NCBI GenBank assembly: GCA_046565765.1
Contig: JBKHXX010000016.1
Location: 1 to 24,303 of the forward strand
Source of the DNA: JBFMCT01 sp046565765
Lineage (GTDB): Bacteria > Actinomycetota > Acidimicrobiia > Acidimicrobiales > AC-14
Direction: 5' to 3'
DNA: 24,303 nucleotides
Shown here: piece by piece, positions 7,272 to 15,723 of the stretch
Position numbering within the stretch: position 1 is the first letter of the stretch
Layout of the letters: every line of letters begins with the position of its first letter
The notes under the pieces: generated by a model
Told to the model about the DNA's origin: nothing
Seen by the model: only the letters and a program-made list of their open reading frames with translations
Databases searched by the model: none
Translations under genes and position numbers: made by a program

Positions 7272-8314
7272 CAGGTAGCCAGCACCTCCAGCACCTCCTC
7301 GGCCACCGTCGCCAGCACCCAGCACCCCTCGTCCCCGGGCGTGCGGACGGGCGTGGTGATGCCGATCAGGAAGCGGTGGCCGGTGGCGACGTCCTCCACC
7401 AGGCCGACGTCCAGGCAGTCGAGGCCCCCCGCGAAGCCCGGCTTGTTGTAGACCCGGGCCCGGATCCCGAAGGCCCGGGCCACGCCCGGGTCGATCCACC
7501 CCTCGGAGGCCAGGAGGGCGTAGTCGAGGGCCCGCACGTCGGCGGGGTCGAGGTTGAACCTCTGGGCCGGCGGCAGCTCGTCGTGGAGGACGATGCGCCG
7601 GATCGACTCGGTCATCTCGTAGAGGTTCGAGCAGTTCCCGGCATCCGGGCAGCCGTACTGGGCGGAGCTGCTTCGTGCCGGGATGGTGGCCGTGCGGGCC
7701 CCTTCGGTGACCACCAGCTCCGGCGAGTTGCGGATGTCGTAGCCGGCGTAGCCCCGCTGGATGACCGTGTCGGGGAACCCGTTGGCGGGGCTGAGGAAGA
7801 CGGCGTTCAGCCGGTCGAACCCCGCGATCTGGATCAGCAGGTCGTAGGCGTCGTTGGCACTCTCGTTGATGGCGTCGTGGACCAGCATCCGCACCGTGGT
7901 CGACCATCCCGACGGCCACTCGACGGTGGCGGCCCCGGTGAACCCCAGGGTGCGGAGGAAGTCGAGGGCCGCCACCGCCGCCATCACCTTGATCGACGAC
8001 GCCGGCCAGAAGTTCTTCTCACGGGCACCCCCGCCGGCCTCGAACTCCAGGAGGCGCAGCGCCCCGGTCGGGCCCCGGACCACCTCGGCGGCGTAGACGG
8101 ACGTCCCCAGGGGCAGGCGGTAGCCGGCATCGTCGAGCCGCTCCTGCAGGGACGCCGGGCGGGATGGCGCGGGCAGCGCGATCGGTCCTTCGGTGAAGGC
8201 GGCGGTGGCGGCGGCTGCGCCGGCCGACTTCACGACCACCGCGCCGACGGCGGCGGCCAGCACCACCACCACCAGGGTGCCCACTGCCGCCACCGACGCA
8301 CGCCAGCCGTCCAT
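7271..8314 (-). CDS. Exported or membrane-anchored serine hydrolase of the class A beta-lactamase / transpeptidase fold
   Basis: A 347-residue protein with an N-terminal hydrophobic segment (about 8-28), followed by an alanine-rich linker and a penicillin-recognising domain. The three active-site motifs are in order: S106-S-I-K109 in WPASSIKVMAAV, S152-A-N154 in NESANDAY, and K291-P-G293 in YNKPGFAGG, a variant of the usual KTG. Cysteines C222 and C228, and C300 and C331, could form disulfides outside the cell. This could be a D,D-peptidase, an L,D-type accessory enzyme or a true beta-lactamase; the changed third motif and environmental context argue against assuming antibiotic resistance. 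It lies 28 bases downstream of the MarP-like protease on the same strand, so the two are likely co-transcribed. The start is ATG 8314; an in-frame GTG lies 3 codons upstream. Confidence 0.8.
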   Translation of the reverse strand: MDGWRASVAAVGTLVVVVLAAAVGAVVVKSAGAAAATAAFTEGPIALPAPSRPASLQERLDDAGYRLPLGTSVYAAEVVRGPTGALRLLEFEAGGGAREKNFWPASSIKVMAAVAALDFLRTLGFTGAATVEWPSGWSTTVRMLVHDAINESANDAYDLLIQIAGFDRLNAVFLSPANGFPDTVIQRGYAGYDIRNSPELVVTEGARTATIPARSSSAQYGCPDAGNCSNLYEMTESIRRIVLHDELPPAQRFNLDPADVRALDYALLASEGWIDPGVARAFGIRARVYNKPGFAGGLDCLDVGLVEDVATGHRFLIGITTPVRTPGDEGCWVLATVAEEVLEVLAT

Positions 8315-8342
8315 CGGCGTCACTGTACGGAGAAGTGCCGGC

Positions 8343-9512
8343 TCAGCGGATGCAGGGCCCGGTGTCGACCGTGGACGACCGGGGCGCGTCCAACACCTCC
8401 TGCAGCTCGCTGGCGTGGAGGGCGTAGGCGGTGTTGGGCGCGTCGGGGGCGATGGCGAACGCCACCCCGACCACGGTGCCCTCGGCGTTGACCAGCGCAC
8501 CGCCCGAGTCGCCCGGCCGCAGTTCGGCCGCCAGCACCAGCACGTCGCGGCGCGTGACCTCCGTGTTGTAGATGTTGCGGCCCAGGGCGTTGACCCGCTG
8601 CTCGATGCGCGCCGGGGAGATCTCCAGCTCCACCTGGCCGCCCGGATGGCCGAACACCGCCCCCGTGTCGCCGATCTCGGGGGAGCCGACGGGGAGGGGG
8701 GACTGGCGCAGGCCGTCGACCGCGAGGACGGCCAGGTCGCGGTTGGGGTCGAACACCACGACCCTCCCCCGGAACCGGTTGCCGTCGGGCCGCTGGACGG
8801 TGGGCCGGTCGACGCCCGCCACCACGTGGGCATTGGTGACGACGATGCCCGCTTCCGGCGAGAACCCGCTGCCCTCCAACACCCGGCCGCAGGCGGCACC
8901 GCTGATGCGGACGGTCGAGGCGCTCACCCGAGCCTCGACCGCGGGGTCGAGCCCGCTCGCCTCGGGCGGCGGGCCCGACCCCGGCGACGGCCGCAGACCC
9001 TCGAAGACCCTGGGGAAGTCGGCCTCCTGGACGAGGTTGCGCAGGGCCCTGAGCGGCCCCGGCGCATTGGGTGCGGCCCCGTCCACCGCCTGGGCGATCT
9101 TCGAGCTCCGCACCTGCGACGACAGCTCGCCCGGCACCTCCGCCAGCGCCGGGATCATCAGCCACAGCAGGATGAGCACGCCCAGGCCGGCCGCCACCGA
9201 CCCGATCCCCCGGTCGACCTCACGGGCGGGGCCGGGCGGGATCAGCCGACGCAGGCTCACGCCCGCGACCTCCCCGATGGTGGCCCCCAGGCTGGCCAGG
9301 ACGACGAAGACGCCGATGGAGATCAGGGCCCGCAGCTGGGGATCGGTGGACCCCTCCACCGCCGCCAGCACACGGGGCGCCACGGGCACCGCGACCAGGA
9401 GCCCCACCACCAGACCGACCCAGGACGCCACCCGCGTCACGAACCCGGCCCGGTAGCCCCCGGCTGCGGCAGCCACGATGCAGACCAGGACCAGGATGTC
9501 GAAGAGGTTCAA
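8343..9512 (-). CDS. MarP-like membrane serine protease (CvpA domain plus trypsin-like domain)
   Basis: A 389-residue protein with four predicted membrane helices in the CvpA-like N-terminal part (about 1-125) and a chymotrypsin-like protease domain outside the membrane. The catalytic triad is H229 (VVTNAHVVAG), D259 (PNRDLAVLAV) and S336 (LRPGDSGGAL). C208 and C387 sit where mycobacterial MarP has its structural disulfide, and total length is close to MarP (397). In Mycobacterium tuberculosis MarP protects against acid stress and acts on cell-wall hydrolase processing; a comparable envelope-stress role is inferred here. The start is TTG 9512 (reads L/M-N-L-F-D-I-L), weakly supported by GGGAAG upstream; no ATG or GTG lies near. 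It is divergent from enolase. Confidence 0.87.
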   Translation of the reverse strand: MNLFDILVLVCIVAAAAGGYRAGFVTRVASWVGLVVGLLVAVPVAPRVLAAVEGSTDPQLRALISIGVFVVLASLGATIGEVAGVSLRRLIPPGPAREVDRGIGSVAAGLGVLILLWLMIPALAEVPGELSSQVRSSKIAQAVDGAAPNAPGPLRALRNLVQEADFPRVFEGLRPSPGSGPPPEASGLDPAVEARVSASTVRISGAACGRVLEGSGFSPEAGIVVTNAHVVAGVDRPTVQRPDGNRFRGRVVVFDPNRDLAVLAVDGLRQSPLPVGSPEIGDTGAVFGHPGGQVELEISPARIEQRVNALGRNIYNTEVTRRDVLVLAAELRPGDSGGALVNAEGTVVGVAFAIAPDAPNTAYALHASELQEVLDAPRSSTVDTGPCIR

Positions 9513-9617
9513 GGGTCTAGCTTCCCAGGCCGGGGCGACCGGCGGCGGCGCGACGCCCGTCGAAATGTCCCGGCACGTCGGGGGTGTACCACCGCAGACT
9601 GCTCCCGAACCGCAGGC

Positions 9618-9645
9618 TTGACCGGAGCGGCCGGGGCTGTAAGCG
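9618..9645 (+). promoter_or_regulatory. Candidate enolase promoter
   Basis: TTGACC (9618-9623) is followed after 16 bases by TAAGCG (9640-9645) in the 168-base divergent spacer between the MarP-like gene and enolase. The -35 box is good, the -10 box is poor at its last base. A short leader with AGGAG at 9673-9677 follows. No promoter for the MarP-like gene could be singled out on the other strand. Confidence 0.35.
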
Positions 9646-9680
9646 TTTGTCAACACCAGCCACAGCAGCAACAGGAGACC

Positions 9681-10966
<1,286 letters not shown>

Positions 10967-10970
<4 letters not shown>

Positions 10971-11353
10971 GGCGTCACCCCTGGTTCGTCGCGTCGCTGC
11001 TGGCCCTGTTCGGGGTGCTGGTCCTCGGGTCGTTCCCGGCCCGGGCCTACCTCGACCAGCTCGACCAGCGTGAGGACCTGACCCACCGCGTCGCCGCTCT
11101 GGAGGCGGCCAACGCCGAGCTGGCCGCCACCGCCGCCCATCTCGGCACCGACGAGGCCGTCGAGCGCCTGGCCCGGGAGCGCTACCAGCTGGTCAAGCCG
11201 GGCGAGGAGGCCTACGCCATCCTCCCCACCGGCGAGCCCGAGGACGAGCCGTCGGCCGCACCCCCCGCGCCCGGGCGGACCGCCCCGGCCGCCGCCCTCG
11301 AGGAGCCGGGGTTCTGGAGCCGGGTCTGGGGCAGGGTCACGTCCATCCTCTGA
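10967..11353 (+). CDS. DivIC/FtsB-like septum formation initiator
   Basis: A 128-residue bitopic membrane protein of the DivIC/FtsB family, which joins the divisome with FtsL and FtsQ/DivIB. It has a short basic N-terminus (VRRHPW), a single membrane helix (about 7-24), then a coiled coil with heptad-like leucines and alanines (YLDQLDQREDLTHRVAALEA) and the family's conserved close ERLARERYQLVKPGEEAY. The C-terminal 45 residues are proline- and alanine-rich and variable. GTG 10967 is the start: GGGAGG at 10955-10960 is well spaced, and it overlaps the enolase stop by 4 bases. Confidence 0.88.
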
Positions 11354-12462
11354 TCCGGGTCGGCACCAGCGGCTGGTCCTATGCCTCCTGGGTCGGCCCC
11401 TTCTACCCGCCCCGGACCGCGCCGGGCCGCATGCTCTCGGTCTACGCCGGGACGTTCAGCACCGTCGAGGCCCACAACAGCCACCGCCGGCTGCCGACGG
11501 CCGCCGTCGTGGAGCGGTGGGGGGCGGCGGTCCCGCCCGGGTTCCGCTTCGCCCCCAAGGCCCACGTGGGCATCACCCACCGCCGTGACACCAACGGCCT
11601 GGCCGAGCGGGTGGCCGCCTTCTACGCCGCCCTCGCCCCGCTGGGCGACCGCCTCGGTCCCGTCCTGTACGTACTCCCCCACCGCCGCCCCGACCTCGAG
11701 CGGCTCGACCTCCTGCTGGCTGCGGTGGCGGGGCGCCCGGGCGTCGTCTTCGAGCTGGCCCCGGCGTGGCGGACCGAGCCGGTGCTGGCCCGGCTGGAGG
11801 CCGCCGGTGCGTCGCTGGCCGTGGTCGACCGCGAGGGCGATCCCGGCCTCGACCAGAGGGGGGCCGGCCCGCTCGCCTACGTCCGGCTGCGGCGCGACGC
11901 CTACACCGAGGGCGACCTGGCCGCATGGGCGGCCCGGCTGGCCGGTGAGGCCGACCGCCGGCCGGTCTACGCCTACGTCATGCACGACGAGCAGGGGAAT
12001 GGCCCCCGGTACGCTCGCGCCCTCGTGAGAGCCGTGGACGAGGTGATGGTCACCACCCTGCTCGGGCGCGAGCCCCAGGGCGCCTACGAGGTCGTCGTGC
12101 GCCGGCCCGACGGGCGGCCCCTGGTCATCCGCAACGCCCCCTTCCTCGACGACGGCACGCCCATGCCGACCCGCTACTGGCTGGTGGACGACGACCTGCG
12201 CCGGGCGGTGAGCGGCCTGGAGGCGTCGGGCGGGGTGCGGGCGGCCGAGGCGGCCGTCGACCCCGACGACCTGCGCCGCTCCCACGACCGCTACGCGGCC
12301 GAGCGCGAGGCGGCCATCCCCGCCGGCCACACCGGCCCCCGCCCGTCGGGCGGCGTGGGGGGCACCCGGGTCGGTGTCAAGTGCCTCCACGCCCATCTGG
12401 CCTGGCACCTGGCCGGTGGCGACGACCCGGTGGGCCGCTGGGTACAGGAACAGTTGCGATGA
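11350..12462 (+). CDS. Fusion of a DUF72 domain with a DUF501 domain
   Basis: A 370-residue protein made of two domains that are usually separate. Residues 1 to about 228 are a DUF72 TIM-barrel-like domain (IRVGTSGWSYASW, FSTVEAHNSHRRLP, FRFAPKAH, VYAYVMHDEQGNG). Residues about 233-370 are DUF501, an actinobacterial family normally found alone between divIC and ppx (LLGREPQGAYEVVV, NAPFLDDGTPMPTRYWLV, GVKCLHAHLAWHLAGG). No function is established for either. No ATG, GTG or TTG precedes the conserved DUF72 start; the only way to keep it is CTG 11350, which overlaps the DivIC stop as CTGA, the same 4-base geometry as the other junctions here. The first ordinary start, ATG 11431, would remove 27 residues including the GTSGWSY motif. 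GTG 12025 or ATG 12046 could also start DUF501 alone. Confidence 0.8.
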   Translation: MIRVGTSGWSYASWVGPFYPPRTAPGRMLSVYAGTFSTVEAHNSHRRLPTAAVVERWGAAVPPGFRFAPKAHVGITHRRDTNGLAERVAAFYAALAPLGDRLGPVLYVLPHRRPDLERLDLLLAAVAGRPGVVFELAPAWRTEPVLARLEAAGASLAVVDREGDPGLDQRGAGPLAYVRLRRDAYTEGDLAAWAARLAGEADRRPVYAYVMHDEQGNGPRYARALVRAVDEVMVTTLLGREPQGAYEVVVRRPDGRPLVIRNAPFLDDGTPMPTRYWLVDDDLRRAVSGLEASGGVRAAEAAVDPDDLRRSHDRYAAEREAAIPAGHTGPRPSGGVGGTRVGVKCLHAHLAWHLAGGDDPVGRWVQEQLR

Positions 12463-13385
12463 CCGTCCCGCCCACCAACGTGGCCGCCATCGACTGCGGC
12501 ACCCACTCCACCCGCCTGCTCGTAGCCGACCCGTCGGGCGCCACCCTCGACCGGCGCATGCGCATCACCCGCCTTGGCCAGGGAGTGGACGCGGCCGGCC
12601 GCCTCGCCCCCGAGGCCGTGGAGCGCACGCTGGCTGTGCTGCGGGAGTACCGGGAGGTGCTCGACGGGTACGAGGTGACGACCGTGCGCATGACGGCCAC
12701 GTCGGCGGCGCGCGACTCGGCCAACCGTGACGAGTTCTTCGCTCCCGCCGCCGCCATCGTCGGCAGCCCGCCCGAGCTGCTGACCGGTGAGGAGGAGGCC
12801 CGCCTGTCGTTCCGGGGAGCGGTGGCCGAGCTCGACCAGGCCGAGGGCCCCTTCCTCGTCGTGGACATCGGCGGAGGGTCCACGGAGTTCTCGGTGGGCA
12901 CCGCCGAGCCCGAGGGCGTCCTGTCCATCGACATGGGCTGCGTGCGCATCACCGAGAAGTTCCTGCACAGCGACCCACCGACGGCCGTCGAGCTCAGCCA
13001 GGCGCTGTCGGTGGTGCGCGACTATCTCGACGATGTCGCCCGCGAAGTGCCGGCCGCCAAGGAGGCCCGCCGGTTGGTGGGCCTGGCCGGCACGGTGACC
13101 ACCGTGGCGGCGGTGGAGCAGGGCCTGGCCGCCTACGACCGCGACCGCATCCACCACTTCGTGCTCACCCGGGCCGCCGCCGAGGACGTCTTCCGCACCC
13201 TCGCCACCGAGCGCCGGGCCGACCGCCTCCACAACCCCGGCCTCGAACCGGAGCGAGCCGACGTGATCGTGGGCGGCACCGCCATCCTGGTGGCGATCCT
13301 GCGCTACTTCGGGCACGACACGTGCCTGGTGAGCGAGTCGGACATCCTCGACGGCCTGGTGCTGAGCCTGTTGGACGACCGGTGA
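12459..13385 (+). CDS. Ppx/GppA family phosphatase (exopolyphosphatase-like)
   Basis: A 308-residue protein of the ASKHA-fold Ppx/GppA family, whose members remove terminal phosphates from polyphosphate or from pppGpp. It shows the first phosphate loop AAIDCGTHSTRLLVAD (about 9-24), the acidic GEEEARLSF with the presumed catalytic glutamate near 111-113, the second phosphate loop VVDIGGGSTEFSVG (134-147), and GLAGTVTTVAAVEQG. Only the two core domains are present, as in the short actinobacterial Ppx proteins; the extra helical and HD-like domains of E. coli Ppx are absent. The start ATG 12459 overlaps the DUF501 stop as ATGA. Which substrate it prefers cannot be read from the sequence. Confidence 0.9.
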   Translation: MTVPPTNVAAIDCGTHSTRLLVADPSGATLDRRMRITRLGQGVDAAGRLAPEAVERTLAVLREYREVLDGYEVTTVRMTATSAARDSANRDEFFAPAAAIVGSPPELLTGEEEARLSFRGAVAELDQAEGPFLVVDIGGGSTEFSVGTAEPEGVLSIDMGCVRITEKFLHSDPPTAVELSQALSVVRDYLDDVAREVPAAKEARRLVGLAGTVTTVAAVEQGLAAYDRDRIHHFVLTRAAAEDVFRTLATERRADRLHNPGLEPERADVIVGGTAILVAILRYFGHDTCLVSESDILDGLVLSLLDDR

Positions 13386-14011
13386 TCCGGGCCCAGCTCC
13401 ACGGCCGGCGGGTGACGCTGCGGCCGCTGGTGGCGGCCGACTTCGAGCAGTGGCGGGAGGTGCGGCGCCGCAACGTCGACTGGCTGACCAAGTGGGAGCC
13501 CCGGCCGGCCGAGGGGTACCCCAACGACACGGTCGACCGCAACGCCTTCGGCGCCCGGTGCGGGGCCCGGGAGCGGGAGTGGCAGCTGGGCACGGGGTAC
13601 GGGTTCGGCATCTTCGTGCAGGGGAAGTTCGCCGGGGAGATCAACCTGTCGGGCGTCCAGCGGGGGCCCTTCCAGAACGCCTACGTGGGCTACTGGATCG
13701 ACGAGGCCCACGCCGGCAACGGGTACGTGCCGGAGTCTCTGGTGGTGGTGGCCCGCTTCGCCTTCGAGGACGTCAACCTCCACCGCCTCCAGGTCGCCAT
13801 CATCCCCCGGAACAAGGCCAGCCGGCGGGTCGTCGAGAAGCTGAGCCTCCGCGACGAGGGCGTGGCCCTCCGCTACCTGGCCATCAACGGGGCGTGGGAG
13901 GACCACATCCGCTACGCCATCACCGCCGAGGAGTGGTTCGAGCGCCGCGACCAGCTGCTGCTCGAGTGGGCCACCCCCTTGCCGAGCGTCCGCCGCCGCG
14001 CCGACCACTAA
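13382..14011 (+). CDS. GNAT acetyltransferase, RimJ/RimL-like
   Basis: A 209-residue N-acetyltransferase of the RimJ/RimL type, a group that includes enzymes acetylating N-termini of ribosomal proteins. The N-terminal part VTLRPLVAADFEQWREVR, the central strand FGIFVQGKFAGEINLSG, the acetyl-CoA motif YVGYWIDEAHAGNGYVPESL and the following NLHRLQVAIIPRNKASRRVVEKL are all family hallmarks. GTG 13382 was chosen because it gives a GTGA overlap with the ppx stop and starts exactly at the family N-terminus; an extension to 13322 only repeats ppx sequence in another frame. It ends the enolase run. The acceptor substrate is unknown. Confidence 0.88.
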   Translation: MIRAQLHGRRVTLRPLVAADFEQWREVRRRNVDWLTKWEPRPAEGYPNDTVDRNAFGARCGAREREWQLGTGYGFGIFVQGKFAGEINLSGVQRGPFQNAYVGYWIDEAHAGNGYVPESLVVVARFAFEDVNLHRLQVAIIPRNKASRRVVEKLSLRDEGVALRYLAINGAWEDHIRYAITAEEWFERRDQLLLEWATPLPSVRRRADH

Positions 14012-14301
14012 CTCCCCCCCGCCCCCGGCCCCCGCCGCCGCCCCCGCCCCCCGTTCACCGTCCCCCGCCCCCCGCCCCAGGCCCCGAGGCGCCGATCCCA
14101 TCGCTCGCCCCCGGCCCCCGCCCTCCGTCCCCCGCCCCGAGGCGGCGATCCCATCGCTCGCCTCGCCGACCGGGGGGCCCGAAGGGCCAGGGCCCCGGTC
14201 GGAACGACGATGAGCGCGGCCGCAGGCCGCCCGTCGCGTTCCGGGGCCGCCGCCGCAGGCGGCGGCCTACGCGGCGGCCGGGCGCCGCCGCAGGCGGCGC
14301 C
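14012..14301. other. C-rich, hairpin-rich convergent spacer
   Basis: A 290-base gap between two convergent genes. The first 130 bases are very strongly C-biased on the plus strand (long C-runs broken by single G), the middle holds a direct repeat, and the last 140 bases hold four strong hairpins. No gene is visible. Such a spacer could end transcription from both sides, and its composition would make assembly and sequencing difficult. Confidence 0.7.
14082..14162. repeat. 28-base direct repeat, two copies
   Basis: Copies at 14082-14109 and 14135-14162 share a core reading GATCCCATCGCTCGCC preceded by CCCCGAGGCG and differ at one base. The copies are 53 bases apart, and the intervening DNA is C-rich and similar to the DNA before copy 1, suggesting a tandem duplication of a unit of about 53 bases. 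Function is unknown. Confidence 0.7.
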
Positions 14302-14302
14302 C
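14166..14302. terminator. Cluster of four perfect or near-perfect GC hairpins
   Basis: Hairpin A, 14166-14202: CCGACCGGGG pairs with CCCCGGTCGG around an inner GGCCC-gaa-GGGCC. Hairpin B, 14216-14230: GCGGCC-GCA-GGCCGC. Hairpin C, 14245-14267: a 10-base stem GGCCGCCGCC with a GCA loop. Hairpin D, 14280-14302: a 10-base stem GGGCGCCGCC with a GCA loop, touching the stop codon of the M23 gene. B, C and D share the same loop and core, so they look like members of one repeat family. Position between convergent genes suggests a transcription barrier, although no T-runs follow. Confidence 0.6.
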
Positions 14303-15666
14303 TATATGTAGTTCATGGGGTTGACGGGCGTGCCGTTCTGGCGGACCTCGAAGTGGAGGTGTGCGCCCGTGCACGAGCCCGTGCACCCGACGCGGCCGAT
14401 GACCTGGCCCTGGGTGACGCGGGAGTTGGCGGACACCGCGAACGAGCTCTGGTGGGCGTAGAGGGTGGTGAGCCCGTTGCCGTGGTCGATGATCGTCAGG
14501 TTGCCGTAGCCGCCGCTGTTCCATCCCGCGCTGATCACGACGCCGGCGCCCGAGGCCCGGATGGGTGTCCCCTCCGAGGCCCCCATGTCGATCCCCGTGT
14601 GGAGCCGGCTGTCCCCGTAGATGGGATGGATCCGGTACCCGAAGGGCGACGTGATGGGGGCTCCCGGGAGTGGGTTGGCCAGCCCTCCGGCTCCGGCTGA
14701 GGCGGCGGGGGCGGGAGCGGCGGCAGCGCCCGGCGCGGTCGTGGCCGTACCACTTCCGCCCGGGGCGGCACGGGTGGTGGGCGCCTCGGCCGCCTGGGCT
14801 GCCTCGGCCGCGGCCCGGGCGGCCGCCGCCTGCTCCTCGGCCCGCCGGCGAAGGGCGGCCTCGATGTTGGCCGACTCCTGCTCGAGCCGGTCGACCTCCG
14901 CCTCGAACTCGGTGCGCCGGGCCTGGGCCACGTCGTGCAGGGAGTCGATCTTGGCCACTTCGGTGGCCACCTCGGCCTGGACGACGGCCTGGGCGTCCCT
15001 CGCCTCCTGCAGCTTGGCCCGCTCGCCGGCCACCGAGTCCCGCTCGGCGGCGGCGGCCTCCTTGGCCTTGCCCAGCTCCTGGCTGAGGTCCTTGACCTCG
15101 TCGCGCAACCGCTCGTCGAGGCTGATGGTCTCCGTCTGGTTGTTGGCGACCACCTTCATGTAGCTGCGCTTGGCCACCAGCTCGTCCATCGAGCCCGACT
15201 TGAGCGTCGTCTGGATGAACTGGGTCGCCTCCGACTGCCCGGTGTAGGCGGCCACGGCATAGGCCTGGAGCCTGCGGCGGGCCTCGGCCAGCCGGGCCTG
15301 AGCCTCCTCCAGCCGCGCCTCCGCACCCCGCTGTTCGGCCTCGGCCGCGGCCAGGCGCCCCTGGGCGGCGTTCAGGTTGCGCTGCACGCCCCCGATCTGG
15401 GTGTCGATGGCGGCGACCTTGCCGTCCAGCTCCCGCTTCCGGGCGGTGGCCGCGTCCAGCTCGCCCAGCAGCTTGGCCTCCTCGGCGGACGCCTCCTGCA
15501 CCTGGGAGCGGGCCGAGCGGATCTGGTCGTCCACCCGCTGCTGGTCGGACGACGTCTGGCCCGAGGCCGCGCCCGGCAACAGGCCGGCCAGCGCGAAGAG
15601 GATGGCCAGGGACAGCACCGCCGCCCGCCGGCGGCGCGCTTGCCTCACTCTGCCATCATCAGCCAC
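14302..15666 (-). CDS. EnvC/RipC-like M23 peptidase with coiled coil, FtsEX partner
   Basis: A 454-residue exported protein: basic N-terminus and hydrophobic signal (about 15-36), a long coiled coil (about 40-285) rich in A, E, R and Q, an Ala/Pro/Thr linker, and a C-terminal LytM/M23 domain (about 330-454). Zinc ligands and catalytic residues are intact: H356 and D360 in HTGIDMG, and H436-L-H438 in AHLHFEV. Cysteines C428 and C432 lie just before the HxH motif. Position directly downstream of ftsX on the same strand (57 bases) is that of the murein hydrolase activators controlled by FtsEX, such as EnvC or mycobacterial RipC; with an intact active site this one could itself cut peptidoglycan. 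The start is GTG 15666; GTG 15648 is an alternative. Confidence 0.88.
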   Translation of the reverse strand: MADDGRVRQARRRRAAVLSLAILFALAGLLPGAASGQTSSDQQRVDDQIRSARSQVQEASAEEAKLLGELDAATARKRELDGKVAAIDTQIGGVQRNLNAAQGRLAAAEAEQRGAEARLEEAQARLAEARRRLQAYAVAAYTGQSEATQFIQTTLKSGSMDELVAKRSYMKVVANNQTETISLDERLRDEVKDLSQELGKAKEAAAAERDSVAGERAKLQEARDAQAVVQAEVATEVAKIDSLHDVAQARRTEFEAEVDRLEQESANIEAALRRRAEEQAAAARAAAEAAQAAEAPTTRAAPGGSGTATTAPGAAAAPAPAASAGAGGLANPLPGAPITSPFGYRIHPIYGDSRLHTGIDMGASEGTPIRASGAGVVISAGWNSGGYGNLTIIDHGNGLTTLYAHQSSFAVSANSRVTQGQVIGRVGCTGSCTGAHLHFEVRQNGTPVNPMNYI

Positions 15667-15723
15667 ACCACCGACTCCGGCACGGCTGCCCCATCCCCTT
15701 ACCCCGCACGGCTGCTGAGGTCC

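Noticed and set aside
7271..8314. Antibiotic-resistance beta-lactamase
   Set aside because: Active-site serine motifs are present but the third motif is KPG, no other class A beta-lactamase hallmark could be confirmed, and the neighbour is a MarP-like protease; a wall-related role is at least as likely.
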